A stretch of 16,591 nt of DNA from an uncultured Candidatus Saccharibacteria bacterium (lineage in GTDB: Bacteria > Patescibacteriota > Saccharimonadia > Saccharimonadales > Saccharimonadaceae), in assembly GCA_938036825.1 (NCBI GenBank), contig CALHWD010000001.1, positions 1 through 16,591 on the forward strand, read 5' to 3'. The notes under the pieces were generated by a model. That model did no database searches and was not told the origin of the DNA. It saw nothing but the letters and a program-made list of their open reading frames with translations. Position numbers and translations under genes: made by a program. Positions 1 to 6,508 of the stretch are shown here, piece after piece; position 1 is the first letter of the stretch; every line of letters begins with the position of its first letter.

Positions 1-55
1 ACTGGTCACCTCTTCGCTGCCAGCGAAGCGCTCTAGCCAAATGAGCTAATGCCCC
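1..55 (-). tRNA. tRNA-Ala (anticodon GGC), 3' end cut by window edge
   Basis: Read on the minus strand, the sequence starts with the acceptor strand GGGGCAT at position 55, followed by a D-arm GCTC...GAGC with GG in the loop. The anticodon arm is CTTCG-CTGGCAG-CGAAG, so the anticodon is GGC. The T-arm 5' strand ACCAG then follows, and the T-loop runs off the window. The 3' acceptor strand lies outside the window. An extended -10 promoter lies just upstream (67-75). Confidence 0.93.
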
Positions 56-66
56 GTCTGCTATAG

Positions 67-75
67 ACTATAGCA
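67..75 (-). promoter_or_regulatory. Extended -10 promoter of tRNA-Ala
   Basis: The minus strand reads TGCTATAGT, an extended -10 (TGn plus TATAGT), ending 11 nt before the first base of the tRNA. No convincing -35 box is visible. It lies directly after the U-tract of the upstream terminator, which fits an independent transcript for the tRNA. Confidence 0.55.
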
Positions 76-105
76 AAAAATCACCTCTTTGGCTAGAGGT
101 GATTT
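75..105 (-). terminator. Rho-independent terminator of the inter-tRNA small RNA
   Basis: The minus strand forms an 11-bp perfect stem (AAATCACCTCT / AGAGGTGATTT) with a 6-nt loop, followed by a run of T. It sits upstream of tRNA-Ala and 290 nt downstream of the terminator that already ends tRNA-Leu. It therefore most likely closes a separate transcript starting near 202. Confidence 0.85.
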
Positions 106-202
106 GCCGGTAGCTGCTACGCGCCCACCCTGGGGCACAATGTTTGTTTTGGCACGATGTTTGTGTTTGGACGCAACGGTACCCCTTTTTGCGTACCAGC
201 TT
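75..202 (-). ncRNA. Candidate structured small RNA (about 128 nt) between two tRNA genes
   Basis: I do not recognise this RNA family. A promoter (209-237) and a strong terminator (75-105) bound a unit with no convincing ORF. The predicted 5' end can close on the region just before the terminator: GCUGGUA (200-194) pairs with UACCGGC (112-106), 7 bp with one G-U. Two inner hairpins are possible: CGCAA/UUGCG (193-189 with 176-172) and GUGCCC/GGGCGC (138-133 with 126-121). The middle carries a near-duplicate of about 20 nt, AACAUCGUGCC followed by AACAUUGUGCC. It lacks the SRP-RNA apical loop motif. At this length 6S-like or lineage-specific RNA is possible, but nothing identifies it. Confidence 0.5.
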
Positions 203-208
203 GTCTTT

Positions 209-237
209 ATTATGCACCACCCTTTTACAAAACACAA
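209..237 (-). promoter_or_regulatory. Promoter of the candidate small RNA
   Basis: The minus strand reads TTGTGT, a 17-nt spacer, then CATAAT, a good sigma-70-type pair. Predicted start is near 202, at the base of the proposed closing helix of the RNA. Confidence 0.55.
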
Positions 238-396
238 GCAGTTCGCCGATTAATTATCGCACTTTTATGGTTCAGGCACTCTATGACTCTTACGCTTCAT
301 CTGGAGAAATGTCCAGTTAATGCAAGCGTCAAAGCATCCAAGCAAAGTGCTCGTACAAGTATCTTAATACAAGATCTCCCCCCTATTGTTATTTAC

Positions 397-425
397 AAAA
401 GCAAAACACCACCGTCTTGGTGGTG
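397..425 (-). terminator. Rho-independent terminator of tRNA-Leu
   Basis: On the minus strand a 7-bp stem CACCACC/GGTGGTG with loop AAGAC is followed by TTTTGCTTTT. It begins 26 nt after the 3' end of tRNA-Leu. Positions 238-396, between this and the small RNA promoter, show nothing I can support. Confidence 0.8.
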
Positions 426-450
426 CTCATGTGTCGCGAAGCATCATATC

Positions 451-538
451 TGGTGCGGACGAGAAGACTTGAACTTCCACGAGCGCAATGCTCACCAGCC
501 CCTCAAGCTGACGCGTCTACCAATTCCGCCACGTCCGC
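451..538 (-). tRNA. tRNA-Leu (anticodon GAG), CCA encoded
   Basis: On the minus strand, acceptor strands GCGGACG (538-532) and CGTCCGC (461-455) pair perfectly, with discriminator A and CCA encoded at 453-451. The D-arm, the anticodon arm TCAGC-TTGAGGG-GCTGG (anticodon GAG), the long variable arm TGAGC..GCTCG typical of class II tRNA-Leu, and the T-arm GGAAG-TTCAAGT-CTTCT are all present. It has its own promoter (558-587) and terminator (397-425). Confidence 0.96.
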
Positions 539-557
539 ATATCTCGCGACACTGTTG

Positions 558-587
558 ATTATACCGCATGTTAGGGGGTTTTGTAAA
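558..587 (-). promoter_or_regulatory. tRNA-Leu promoter, overlapping the 3' end of the solute-binding protein gene
   Basis: The minus strand reads TTTACA, an 18-nt spacer and a perfect TATAAT. The predicted start is about 12 nt before the tRNA. The -35 box lies inside the last codons of the upstream gene (stop at 571-573), so tRNA-Leu can be made both alone and by read-through from the operon. Confidence 0.8.
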
Positions 588-2433
588 CATCTCGCGTGGT
601 AACTGTCCAGCGAAGGATATCTGCGTAGCGATCTGCGCCCGAAACGAGCGTATCGCCCTGTTGGATAGCCTGTACACCGGGGCCTGTCGCATACACACTA
701 GCCGACCGATAGAGGCCAATCGCCGGCACATCGCTATACCACTGCTCGGCAAACGCTTTGTACTTGGCAGCACGCAACTTGGGCTCGAGACGCGTGCGGG
801 CGCTAGCCAATGCGGCATCTGCGGTGCGGCTCGTGTAATTGACGAAGTTATAACCCTGGTAGCCAGTCTGAGAGGAGTGCCAGTAGGCATAGACATCGGG
901 GTCGGCACCAATCGCTAGCTCATAGAGCAAAACATCGTAGCTTCGCCCCTGCAATGTCCCTTGGACAAAGGTTGATGATGCTGCCGAGCGGTCGATCACC
1001 TGCTGCGTCACTGCCACACCAAGCTGCTGCCACTGCTCCATTACCTTGGCAAGGACTGCTTCGTACTCCGCACCCTTCGTGGTAGTGATCATAATCTCCA
1101 ACTTTTGGCCATCTTTGCTGCGAACTTTGCTGCCATCGGCGAGCTTCCAGCCTGCTTCATCCAGCATCGCAGCGGCCTTCGCTTTGTCATGCTTATCTGC
1201 AGATGGCGTATCGATACCGCCAAGCTGACTGGGGATAAACGGCCCATCGAGGCGCTGCACGCCATCACCCAGCGAGGTGCGAATCGCAGCAGTGTTGGTG
1301 CCCAGTTGGAGAGCTTTGCGTACAGCGCGATCTTTCAGAATGGGATTGGTATTGTTCATGAGCAAGTACACCCCACGGTCGGTTGGTACAGTGGTTGTCG
1401 TGTATTGGTTGCGTGGAATATCTTTGCGCATCACAACGGAGAGGTCGGTTGCGCCACTCAGTTCACCAGCTTGCAAAGCCGAGACAATATCTTGCTGCGT
1501 GCTATAAGCTTGGAGCTCGAAGCGATCAAGCTTGGGTCGGCCACCATAATAGCCATCAAAGGCAACGACATGCACGGTTTTTGGCCGGCGAGCATTGTTG
1601 GTCGATTGCAAAATCTGAAACTTAAACGGCCCGCTACCAACTGGTGAATGATTAAACGGCACCTGGCGCATCGAGCTTGGCGTTGCTGAACTCAGCATAT
1701 GTTCAGGTAAAATTGGGAAGGTCAATGCATGTGGGAAGGCGGCATACGTGGCAGGTAGCACAAACTGCACAGTAGTATCATTGACTGCCTTGGCCTGGAC
1801 GTCGACCCAATTGACGCGCAACGGCGAGCGCACCGCCGGGTTCTTGATGAGGTTGATCGTGAAGACAACATCCTTGGCGGTGAGCTTGTGCCCATCGTGC
1901 CAGCGGACGTCATCACGCAATTGAGCGGTGTAGGTTTTGCTCGCTTCGTTATAGGCAAGACTCGTTGCAACATCTGTGTGGAGCGAACCCTTGGCGTCGT
2001 AATGATAGAGCGAGGAAAACATAAGCTGGCTAGCCGAAAGCTCGGCACTAGTGGTCGCAAAGAGTGGATTAAGCGTCTCAATCGGGCCAAGCGCCCCCTC
2101 AATATACGTCCCGCCGGTCCCACCAGTTGCCGTTGTTGCGTCGCGGCGGATAAAGATCTGAGCAATAATACCAAGCAAAATCACTGCAATGAGGACAAGC
2201 CACAGCACAACCCGCCGCCGGGCTCGACGCAAACTCTCGAAGCGGCTCCCTAAGAACTTGCCAACGTGGCGCGTCGCGCTATCTTCGAGCTGCTTGAAGT
2301 CACGGCGTGGTTTCTTGCGGCGAGATGGCACCGATTTCGCTGCTTTGGCTGCCCGCAGCGATTCATCCTCCTGAGGCACAACTGCCGACGAGGTTTCACG
2401 GCGCTGGAGGTGCTTCTCCTGCCGATTCGCCAT
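571..2433 (-). CDS. Membrane-anchored family-5 solute-binding protein (peptide ABC transporter type)
   Basis: 620 aa. Family-5 periplasmic binding proteins (OppA/DppA/NikA group) capture short peptides or similar ligands outside the membrane and pass them to an ABC permease. Residues 1-74 are very basic, residues 75-95 form one transmembrane helix, and the binding domain starts near 108 (GGTYIEGALGPIETLNPLF). It contains the family's RDDVRWHDGHKLTAKDVVF segment and the VGSGPFKF motif. There is no lipobox, so it should sit N-in and C-out as a signal-anchored protein rather than a lipoprotein. It starts 3 nt after the secG stop and is the last gene of the operon. No permease or ATPase gene is in the window. 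The family call is firm; the ligand is unknown. Confidence 0.9.
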   Translation of the reverse strand: MANRQEKHLQRRETSSAVVPQEDESLRAAKAAKSVPSRRKKPRRDFKQLEDSATRHVGKFLGSRFESLRRARRRVVLWLVLIAVILLGIIAQIFIRRDATTATGGTGGTYIEGALGPIETLNPLFATTSAELSASQLMFSSLYHYDAKGSLHTDVATSLAYNEASKTYTAQLRDDVRWHDGHKLTAKDVVFTINLIKNPAVRSPLRVNWVDVQAKAVNDTTVQFVLPATYAAFPHALTFPILPEHMLSSATPSSMRQVPFNHSPVGSGPFKFQILQSTNNARRPKTVHVVAFDGYYGGRPKLDRFELQAYSTQQDIVSALQAGELSGATDLSVVMRKDIPRNQYTTTTVPTDRGVYLLMNNTNPILKDRAVRKALQLGTNTAAIRTSLGDGVQRLDGPFIPSQLGGIDTPSADKHDKAKAAAMLDEAGWKLADGSKVRSKDGQKLEIMITTTKGAEYEAVLAKVMEQWQQLGVAVTQQVIDRSAASSTFVQGTLQGRSYDVLLYELAIGADPDVYAYWHSSQTGYQGYNFVNYTSRTADAALASARTRLEPKLRAAKYKAFAEQWYSDVPAIGLYRSASVYATGPGVQAIQQGDTLVSGADRYADILRWTVTTRDVYKTP

Positions 2434-2436
2434 ACC

Positions 2437-2670
2437 CTACCCCGCAGACGGCAACAAGAGTGCCGCCAAAATAGACCCAACAAAGGTAACAGCCAAAAAG
2501 ATCGTTGCCTCGAAGAGGTTCTTGTCTAGACCACGCCGCGTGGTATAGAGCTCGCCCGAGGCACCAAAGCCTGCACCAAGCGTCGCCCCGCGTTGCTGAA
2601 GCAAAATAGCTAGAACCATCAAGATGGCCGAGCCAATCATTATTGTTTGTAGAATACTATCAAGATTCAT
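2437..2670 (-). CDS. secG: Preprotein translocase subunit SecG
   Basis: 77 aa from the ATG at 2670. This start is chosen because AGGAGG (2682-2677) lies 6 nt upstream; a longer reading from 2694 adds 8 residues with no such site. SecG is the small accessory subunit of the SecYEG channel that assists SecA-driven export. Two hydrophobic helices (about 5-23 and 53-73) flank a Gly-rich cytosolic loop with the family pattern LLQQRGATLGAGFGAS and a following TTRRGLDK. The first 11 nt overlap the end of the YvlD-like gene, and the solute-binding gene follows after 3 nt. Confidence 0.92.
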   Translation of the reverse strand: MNLDSILQTIMIGSAILMVLAILLQQRGATLGAGFGASGELYTTRRGLDKNLFEATIFLAVTFVGSILAALLLPSAG

Positions 2671-3061
2671 GTTGTTCCTCCTGCGTGCGCCCATAATTTA
2701 GCTCGAGCGCGCTGCTTACTATATAGTTTACCAGACTCATAATCAGGCCTGTCAAGATGGAGTGAAGAAACGTCATCTTGAGACCTGGTGCCAGTATCAG
2801 TGAAATATAGACCATAAAGCCGTTGACAACGACGGTAAAGAGACCGAGTGTGACGAGAATAGCGGGAAGTGATAGGATGATGGCAATCGGCTTAAAGACT
2901 GCATTAACAACCGAGAAGATGAGCCCAGCCAGCAAAAACACGGCAATGCTCATATCGGGTTGAACACCGATATAGCCTGTACCAAAGATACGTACGGCAA
3001 TCCACAGCCCAAGTGAATTTAGCACCCAGCGGATAATAAAGGCAAAAAATTGTCGTTTCAT
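2660..3061 (-). CDS. YvlD / phage holin superfamily IV-like 4-TM membrane protein
   Basis: 133 aa. It matches the YvlD-type family (Pfam Phage_holin_4_2, a name that does not imply a phage origin): four hydrophobic segments (about 5-25, 38-58, 62-90, 97-117) and the typical FSVVNAVFKPIAIILSLP followed by TLGLFTVVVNGF. Function of the family is not settled; envelope stress roles are discussed for relatives. The gene begins 21 nt after the pepP-like stop. Its ATG is preceded not by a Shine-Dalgarno but by a good promoter (3069-3097) whose -10 ends 7 nt before the ATG, so an additional leaderless transcript is likely. Its end overlaps secG by 11 nt, so the two are translationally coupled. Confidence 0.85.
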   Translation of the reverse strand: MKRQFFAFIIRWVLNSLGLWIAVRIFGTGYIGVQPDMSIAVFLLAGLIFSVVNAVFKPIAIILSLPAILVTLGLFTVVVNGFMVYISLILAPGLKMTFLHSILTGLIMSLVNYIVSSALELNYGRTQEEQHES

Positions 3062-3068
3062 TTGCTCT

Positions 3069-3097
3069 AGTATAGCGGTTTTTTACCATTTTGTCGA
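3069..3097 (-). promoter_or_regulatory. Internal operon promoter giving a predicted leaderless mRNA for the YvlD-like gene
   Basis: The minus strand reads TCGACA (5 of 6 match to TTGACA), a 17-nt spacer and TATACT, then 7 nt (AGAGCAA) to the ATG at 3061. It overlaps the last codons of the aminopeptidase gene. It would let yvlD-secG-SBP be transcribed apart from slipin-pepP. Confidence 0.65.
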
Positions 3098-4270
3098 TAA
3101 GCTGGCGCTGAGATTATCGTGGCCGCTTGGCGTAATGAGGATGTCATCTTCAATCCGGACACCAATGCCCTCCTCTGGAATGTAAATTCCTGGCTCGACG
3201 GTAAGCACCATACCAGCGCGTAGTACCCGCGGCGCGCCCAGGCTGTCGTGTGTATCGACGCCAAGCCCGTGGCTGGTGGCATGTGGATAGTAACGCCGGA
3301 AGGTGGCTTGGTCGTGACGATCGCGTAGGAAACCAAGCTGCTGCAAGGCATCACGCATAATGTCGTCGCTCTGTTGGATGTAATCAGCCACAGGGAGATT
3401 TGGCTCGAGCAGCTCTATGATGTGTTGCTGCGCCTGCACCACCGCAGCGTGGACATCCTGCTGGCGCTGCGTCGGTTTGATACCATAGGTGCGAGTGATA
3501 TCCGCACAATATCCGTTGACCCGCGCCCCGACATCGATCAGCACCATATTCTCAGCATTCAGCGGCCCTGCATTATGGCTGTAGTGCAAAGTGCAGGCGT
3601 TAGCACCACCAGCAACGATTGGGCTATATGCATGGCGAGCATTGCGGTGCCGGAATAAGTAATCAAACTCTGCCTCGCACTCATACTCATGCTGACAGTG
3701 CGGCAAGCGCTGCTTGGCTACCTCAAACGCTTCGATCGTCAGCGCAATTGCCTGGCGCAGCGCAGCAATCTCCTCCGGCTGCTTGATAGCCCGCAATTCA
3801 CGCAACTGACGGAGGCACGATTGTACTGAAGGAAAGATCCGCTGCAGTACTTTGCTCAGGTCGCGTGAGGCGGGATTGAGCATAAAACCATAGTCAGCGC
3901 GGTCGTTTACTTCGTATACAACCGTATGGCGCTTGGCAAGCTGGCGCAGCTCTGCCTCAAAATCGTGGGCGTCAATCACTGCATCAGCACCACTGATCCG
4001 CTTGGCTTCCTCACTGCTGAGTTCACCAACGAAGGTCTGCTGCACCGCATCGAGATGAGGCCGCACGAGTGTTGTGCGGCTCCGTCGTCCATCGATAATC
4101 AACTTCCAACCTGGTCGCTCAATTCCACTGAGCCACCAAAAGTTCGACTCTTGCTGAAATGGTGCTGGTTCATCGCCACTGCCCTGCACTTCGTCATACG
4201 CAGTCAATACTGCCAGCCCACCCGCAAGCGCATCAATGCAACGCGCTCGATTCTGACGAAAGTCGATCAT
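3083..4270 (-). CDS. pepP: Xaa-Pro aminopeptidase (M24B metallopeptidase)
   Basis: 395 aa. It removes the N-terminal residue from peptides with proline in position 2, using two metal ions in the cytosol. Residues 1-150 fit the aminopeptidase P N-terminal domain; 165-395 form the pita-bread catalytic domain. The five metal ligands are all visible: D246 (LIDVGA), D257 (ADITR), H334 (SHGLG), E359 (VEPGIY) and E374 (RIEDD). The supporting His in HYSHN is also present. The ATG overlaps the slipin stop (ATGA), so the two genes are translationally coupled. Being next to an oligopeptide-binding protein gene suggests a role in using imported peptides, which is inference. The symbol is by family; pepQ-like naming is less likely given the N-terminal domain. 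Confidence 0.93.
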   Translation of the reverse strand: MIDFRQNRARCIDALAGGLAVLTAYDEVQGSGDEPAPFQQESNFWWLSGIERPGWKLIIDGRRSRTTLVRPHLDAVQQTFVGELSSEEAKRISGADAVIDAHDFEAELRQLAKRHTVVYEVNDRADYGFMLNPASRDLSKVLQRIFPSVQSCLRQLRELRAIKQPEEIAALRQAIALTIEAFEVAKQRLPHCQHEYECEAEFDYLFRHRNARHAYSPIVAGGANACTLHYSHNAGPLNAENMVLIDVGARVNGYCADITRTYGIKPTQRQQDVHAAVVQAQQHIIELLEPNLPVADYIQQSDDIMRDALQQLGFLRDRHDQATFRRYYPHATSHGLGVDTHDSLGAPRVLRAGMVLTVEPGIYIPEEGIGVRIEDDILITPSGHDNLSASLSTKW

Positions 4271-5016
4271 GACCGCTTAATACCTCGCAGCACCTCTGTT
4301 AATTCTGCTGGGAAGAGGATCATCGTCTTCTGGCTTGGTTCGGCACTAATGCGCTCAAGTGTCGTGAGCGTACGCAAGTTGATTGCCCCTGGGGTGTTAG
4401 CAAGAATCTGAGCAGCCTCTGCAAGGGTCTCTGCAGCGGCTTTTTCACCATCGGCATTGATGATGTTGGCCCGGCGCTCACGCTCGGCTTCGGCTTGCTT
4501 AGCCATAGCGCGCTTCATATCGCCTGGCAGCTCGATGTTCTGAATCTTCACGTTCTCAACGTCAATCCCCCACTTGTCAGTCTCAGCATCGACAATCTCT
4601 TTGATCTGCTGGCTGAGCTCTTCTCGCTTGGCAAGCAGGTCGTCCATGTCAATGTTACCCGTCACATCACGTAGCGCAGCCTGAGCAAACTGGCTGGTAG
4701 CGTAGATGTAGTTCGTCGTCTCGAGGACGGCCTTTGGCGCATTAATGACACGAAAGTACACCACAGCGTCCACACCAACTGTCACGTTGTCTTTCGTAAT
4801 AACCTCTTGCTTCGGCACATCGATCGGTGTCGAGCGGACATCGACCATCATAATCGTCTGAAAGATTGGCACTACCACACGCAAGCCTGGCGCGCGCTGG
4901 CCTGAGAAGCGCCCAAGCGTTAGCACCACACCGCGCTGGTATTGATTCACCACCCGAATCCCGCTCAGCATGAAGACAATCGTCGCCACGATGATGCCGA
5001 TAATGATATATTCCAT
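4267..5016 (-). CDS. Slipin / stomatin-like SPFH membrane protein
   Basis: 249 aa from the ATG at 5016, chosen because AAAGGAGG (5027-5020) lies 3 nt upstream and the predicted transcript starts near 5040, after the ORF's earlier possible starts. One N-terminal transmembrane helix (3-19) is followed by the SPFH/band-7 domain (about 20-180, with RGVVLTLGRF, APGLRVVVP and a VDVRSTPIDVP segment). An Ala/Glu-rich helix (168-205) follows, typical of oligomerising slipins. Slipins scaffold membrane microdomains and often work with an NfeD partner; none is in this window. It is the first gene of the operon and overlaps the aminopeptidase gene by 4 nt. Confidence 0.92.
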   Translation of the reverse strand: MEYIIIGIIVATIVFMLSGIRVVNQYQRGVVLTLGRFSGQRAPGLRVVVPIFQTIMMVDVRSTPIDVPKQEVITKDNVTVGVDAVVYFRVINAPKAVLETTNYIYATSQFAQAALRDVTGNIDMDDLLAKREELSQQIKEIVDAETDKWGIDVENVKIQNIELPGDMKRAMAKQAEAERERRANIINADGEKAAAETLAEAAQILANTPGAINLRTLTTLERISAEPSQKTMILFPAELTEVLRGIKRS

Positions 5017-5019
5017 ATT

Positions 5020-5055
5020 CCTCCTTTGGACTAGCTTATTGCTTTTATCATACCA
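5020..5055 (-). promoter_or_regulatory. Extended -10 promoter and ribosome binding site of the slipin operon
   Basis: The minus strand reads TGGTATGAT (5055-5047), an extended -10 with no clear -35. Predicted start is near 5040. AAAGGAGG at 5027-5020 is the Shine-Dalgarno for the ATG at 5016. Confidence 0.6.
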
Positions 5056-5253
5056 CATTGTGGCAAAATAGCGAGACAGCAACAGTCTTGGGCGTCCTTA
5101 CAGCATTATGAGAACCCCTTCTCGCACCGCTTTTGTCTGGTAGAGTGTAAAAACAAATTACAATAAGCTACTTTAGTACCTATCCTATTGCCAGATCAGA
5201 TATAGTTCGATTACCGAAACCGACAGCCCTTCGACGCGCAAGCCCATTTCCGG

Positions 5254-5259
5254 TATACT
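5254..5259 (+). promoter_or_regulatory. -10 box of rarA, very short leader
   Basis: TATACT ends 10 nt before the ATG at 5270, and no Shine-Dalgarno is present. Predicted start is about 5266, leaving a leader of only a few bases. No convincing -35 is seen. Confidence 0.5.
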
Positions 5260-5269
5260 AGACGTAGCT

Positions 5270-6472
5270 ATGCCTGAGCCAGATTCGTCACCATCATCGC
5301 GCCAACCGCTGGCCGAGCGGCTGCGCCCACAGTCGCTCGATGCCGTGATAGGCCAGACACACTTGCTGGGCGATGCCGAGATTTTGCGCCAGATTGTTAC
5401 GAAAAAGCAACCCGTGAGCCTCATCTTTTGGGGACCACCCGGTACGGGCAAGACGACGCTGGCGCGGATTATTGCTCGCGAGGTGGAGGCTGAGTTTATC
5501 GAGCTCAGTGCCGTCACCAGTGGCAAGAAGGACGTCGAGCGAGTCATCCAGCATGCCCGACAGAACTGGAATCTTGGCCTGCGCACTGTTCTCTTTGTCG
5601 ATGAGATCCACCGCTTTAATAAGGCGCAGCAGGATGCCTTTTTGCCTCATGTCGAGTCGGGGCTGATTACGTTGATCGGTGCGACGACTGAGAATCCAAG
5701 CTTCGAGGTTATTACACCACTACTGAGTCGGATGCGCGTACTCGTCTTGCAACCACTGAGCAAAGACGAAATTCGCGCTATTCTCCAGCGAGCCATCGTT
5801 ACTTTGGGTAAGACAGAGCACGTCACGCCAGAGGCGCTCGATTATCTCGCCGAGCTATCAGGCGGCGATGCCCGAGTGGCGCTCGGTAACCTTGAGCTTG
5901 CCCTGAATCTCGCTGAGACAGTGACGCCCGATACCGTCACAGCTGCCGCCCAAAAGAAACTCCCGGGCTACGACAAGCAAGGCGAGATGCATTATGATGT
6001 GATCTCGGCCTTCATCAAGTCGATGCGGGGTAGCGATGTCCGCGCTACCCTTTATTACCTGGGCCGAATGATCGACGCTGGCGAAGACCCGAAGTTCATT
6101 GCTCGGCGCATGGTGGTATTCGCTAGTGAGGATATCGGGCTGGCAGGTAATGGTGCGTTATCTCTAGCGGTCGCGACCTTTCAAGCGGTGGAACGGGTTG
6201 GCTTGCCTGAGGCCCGCTACAATCTCTACCACTGTGCCACAGCGCTTGCCCGCTCGGCTAAATCGCGCGAGATCACCGACCTTATGCACGAGGCAGAGGC
6301 TCTTGCTAGCCGCTACGCCGATGCACCAGTGCCACTTCATCTGCGCAATGCTCCCACCAGACTCATGAAGGAGCTCGGCTATGGCAAAGGCTATCAGTGG
6401 CAGGCAAACTTCCAACATGAGAAGGGATTTTTGCCAGATGAGGTAGCCCAGCAATATAACAGCACCACGTAG
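5270..6472 (+). CDS. rarA: Replication-associated recombination protein RarA (MgsA, AAA+ ATPase)
   Basis: 400 aa. RarA/MgsA/WRNIP1 proteins are clamp-loader-like AAA+ ATPases acting at stalled replication forks. Walker A is GPPGTGKT (55-62), Walker B is LFVDEIHRF (108-116), and sensor 1 is IGATTENPSF (136-145). The arginine-finger region LLSRMRV (151-157) follows. The C-terminal half contains the family's KSMRGSDVRATLYYLGRM and the ARRMVVFASEDIGLA segment. It is slightly shorter than E. coli RarA (about 447 aa). It is monocistronic, divergent from the slipin operon and convergent with the trehalase gene, whose stop lies 36 nt away with no clear terminator between. Confidence 0.96.
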   Translation: MPEPDSSPSSRQPLAERLRPQSLDAVIGQTHLLGDAEILRQIVTKKQPVSLIFWGPPGTGKTTLARIIAREVEAEFIELSAVTSGKKDVERVIQHARQNWNLGLRTVLFVDEIHRFNKAQQDAFLPHVESGLITLIGATTENPSFEVITPLLSRMRVLVLQPLSKDEIRAILQRAIVTLGKTEHVTPEALDYLAELSGGDARVALGNLELALNLAETVTPDTVTAAAQKKLPGYDKQGEMHYDVISAFIKSMRGSDVRATLYYLGRMIDAGEDPKFIARRMVVFASEDIGLAGNGALSLAVATFQAVERVGLPEARYNLYHCATALARSAKSREITDLMHEAEALASRYADAPVPLHLRNAPTRLMKELGYGKGYQWQANFQHEKGFLPDEVAQQYNSTT

Positions 6473-6508
6473 CAACGTGAGACTCGGAGCGCCTTACCTC
6501 TTCCAGGG

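Noticed and set aside
6..89. TCACCTCTT occurs in both the tRNA-Ala region and the upstream terminator stem.
   Set aside because: Nine bases only; the tRNA copy is explained by tRNA structure and the other by the terminator stem, so chance is sufficient.
106..235. An open minus-strand frame through the inter-tRNA unit gives a basic peptide of about 45 residues.
   Set aside because: No suitable start codon downstream of the predicted transcription start, no ribosome site, and it runs through the terminator stem.
2660..3061. Holin name considered as evidence of a prophage.
   Set aside because: The YvlD-type family is a common cellular membrane protein; no phage genes surround it.
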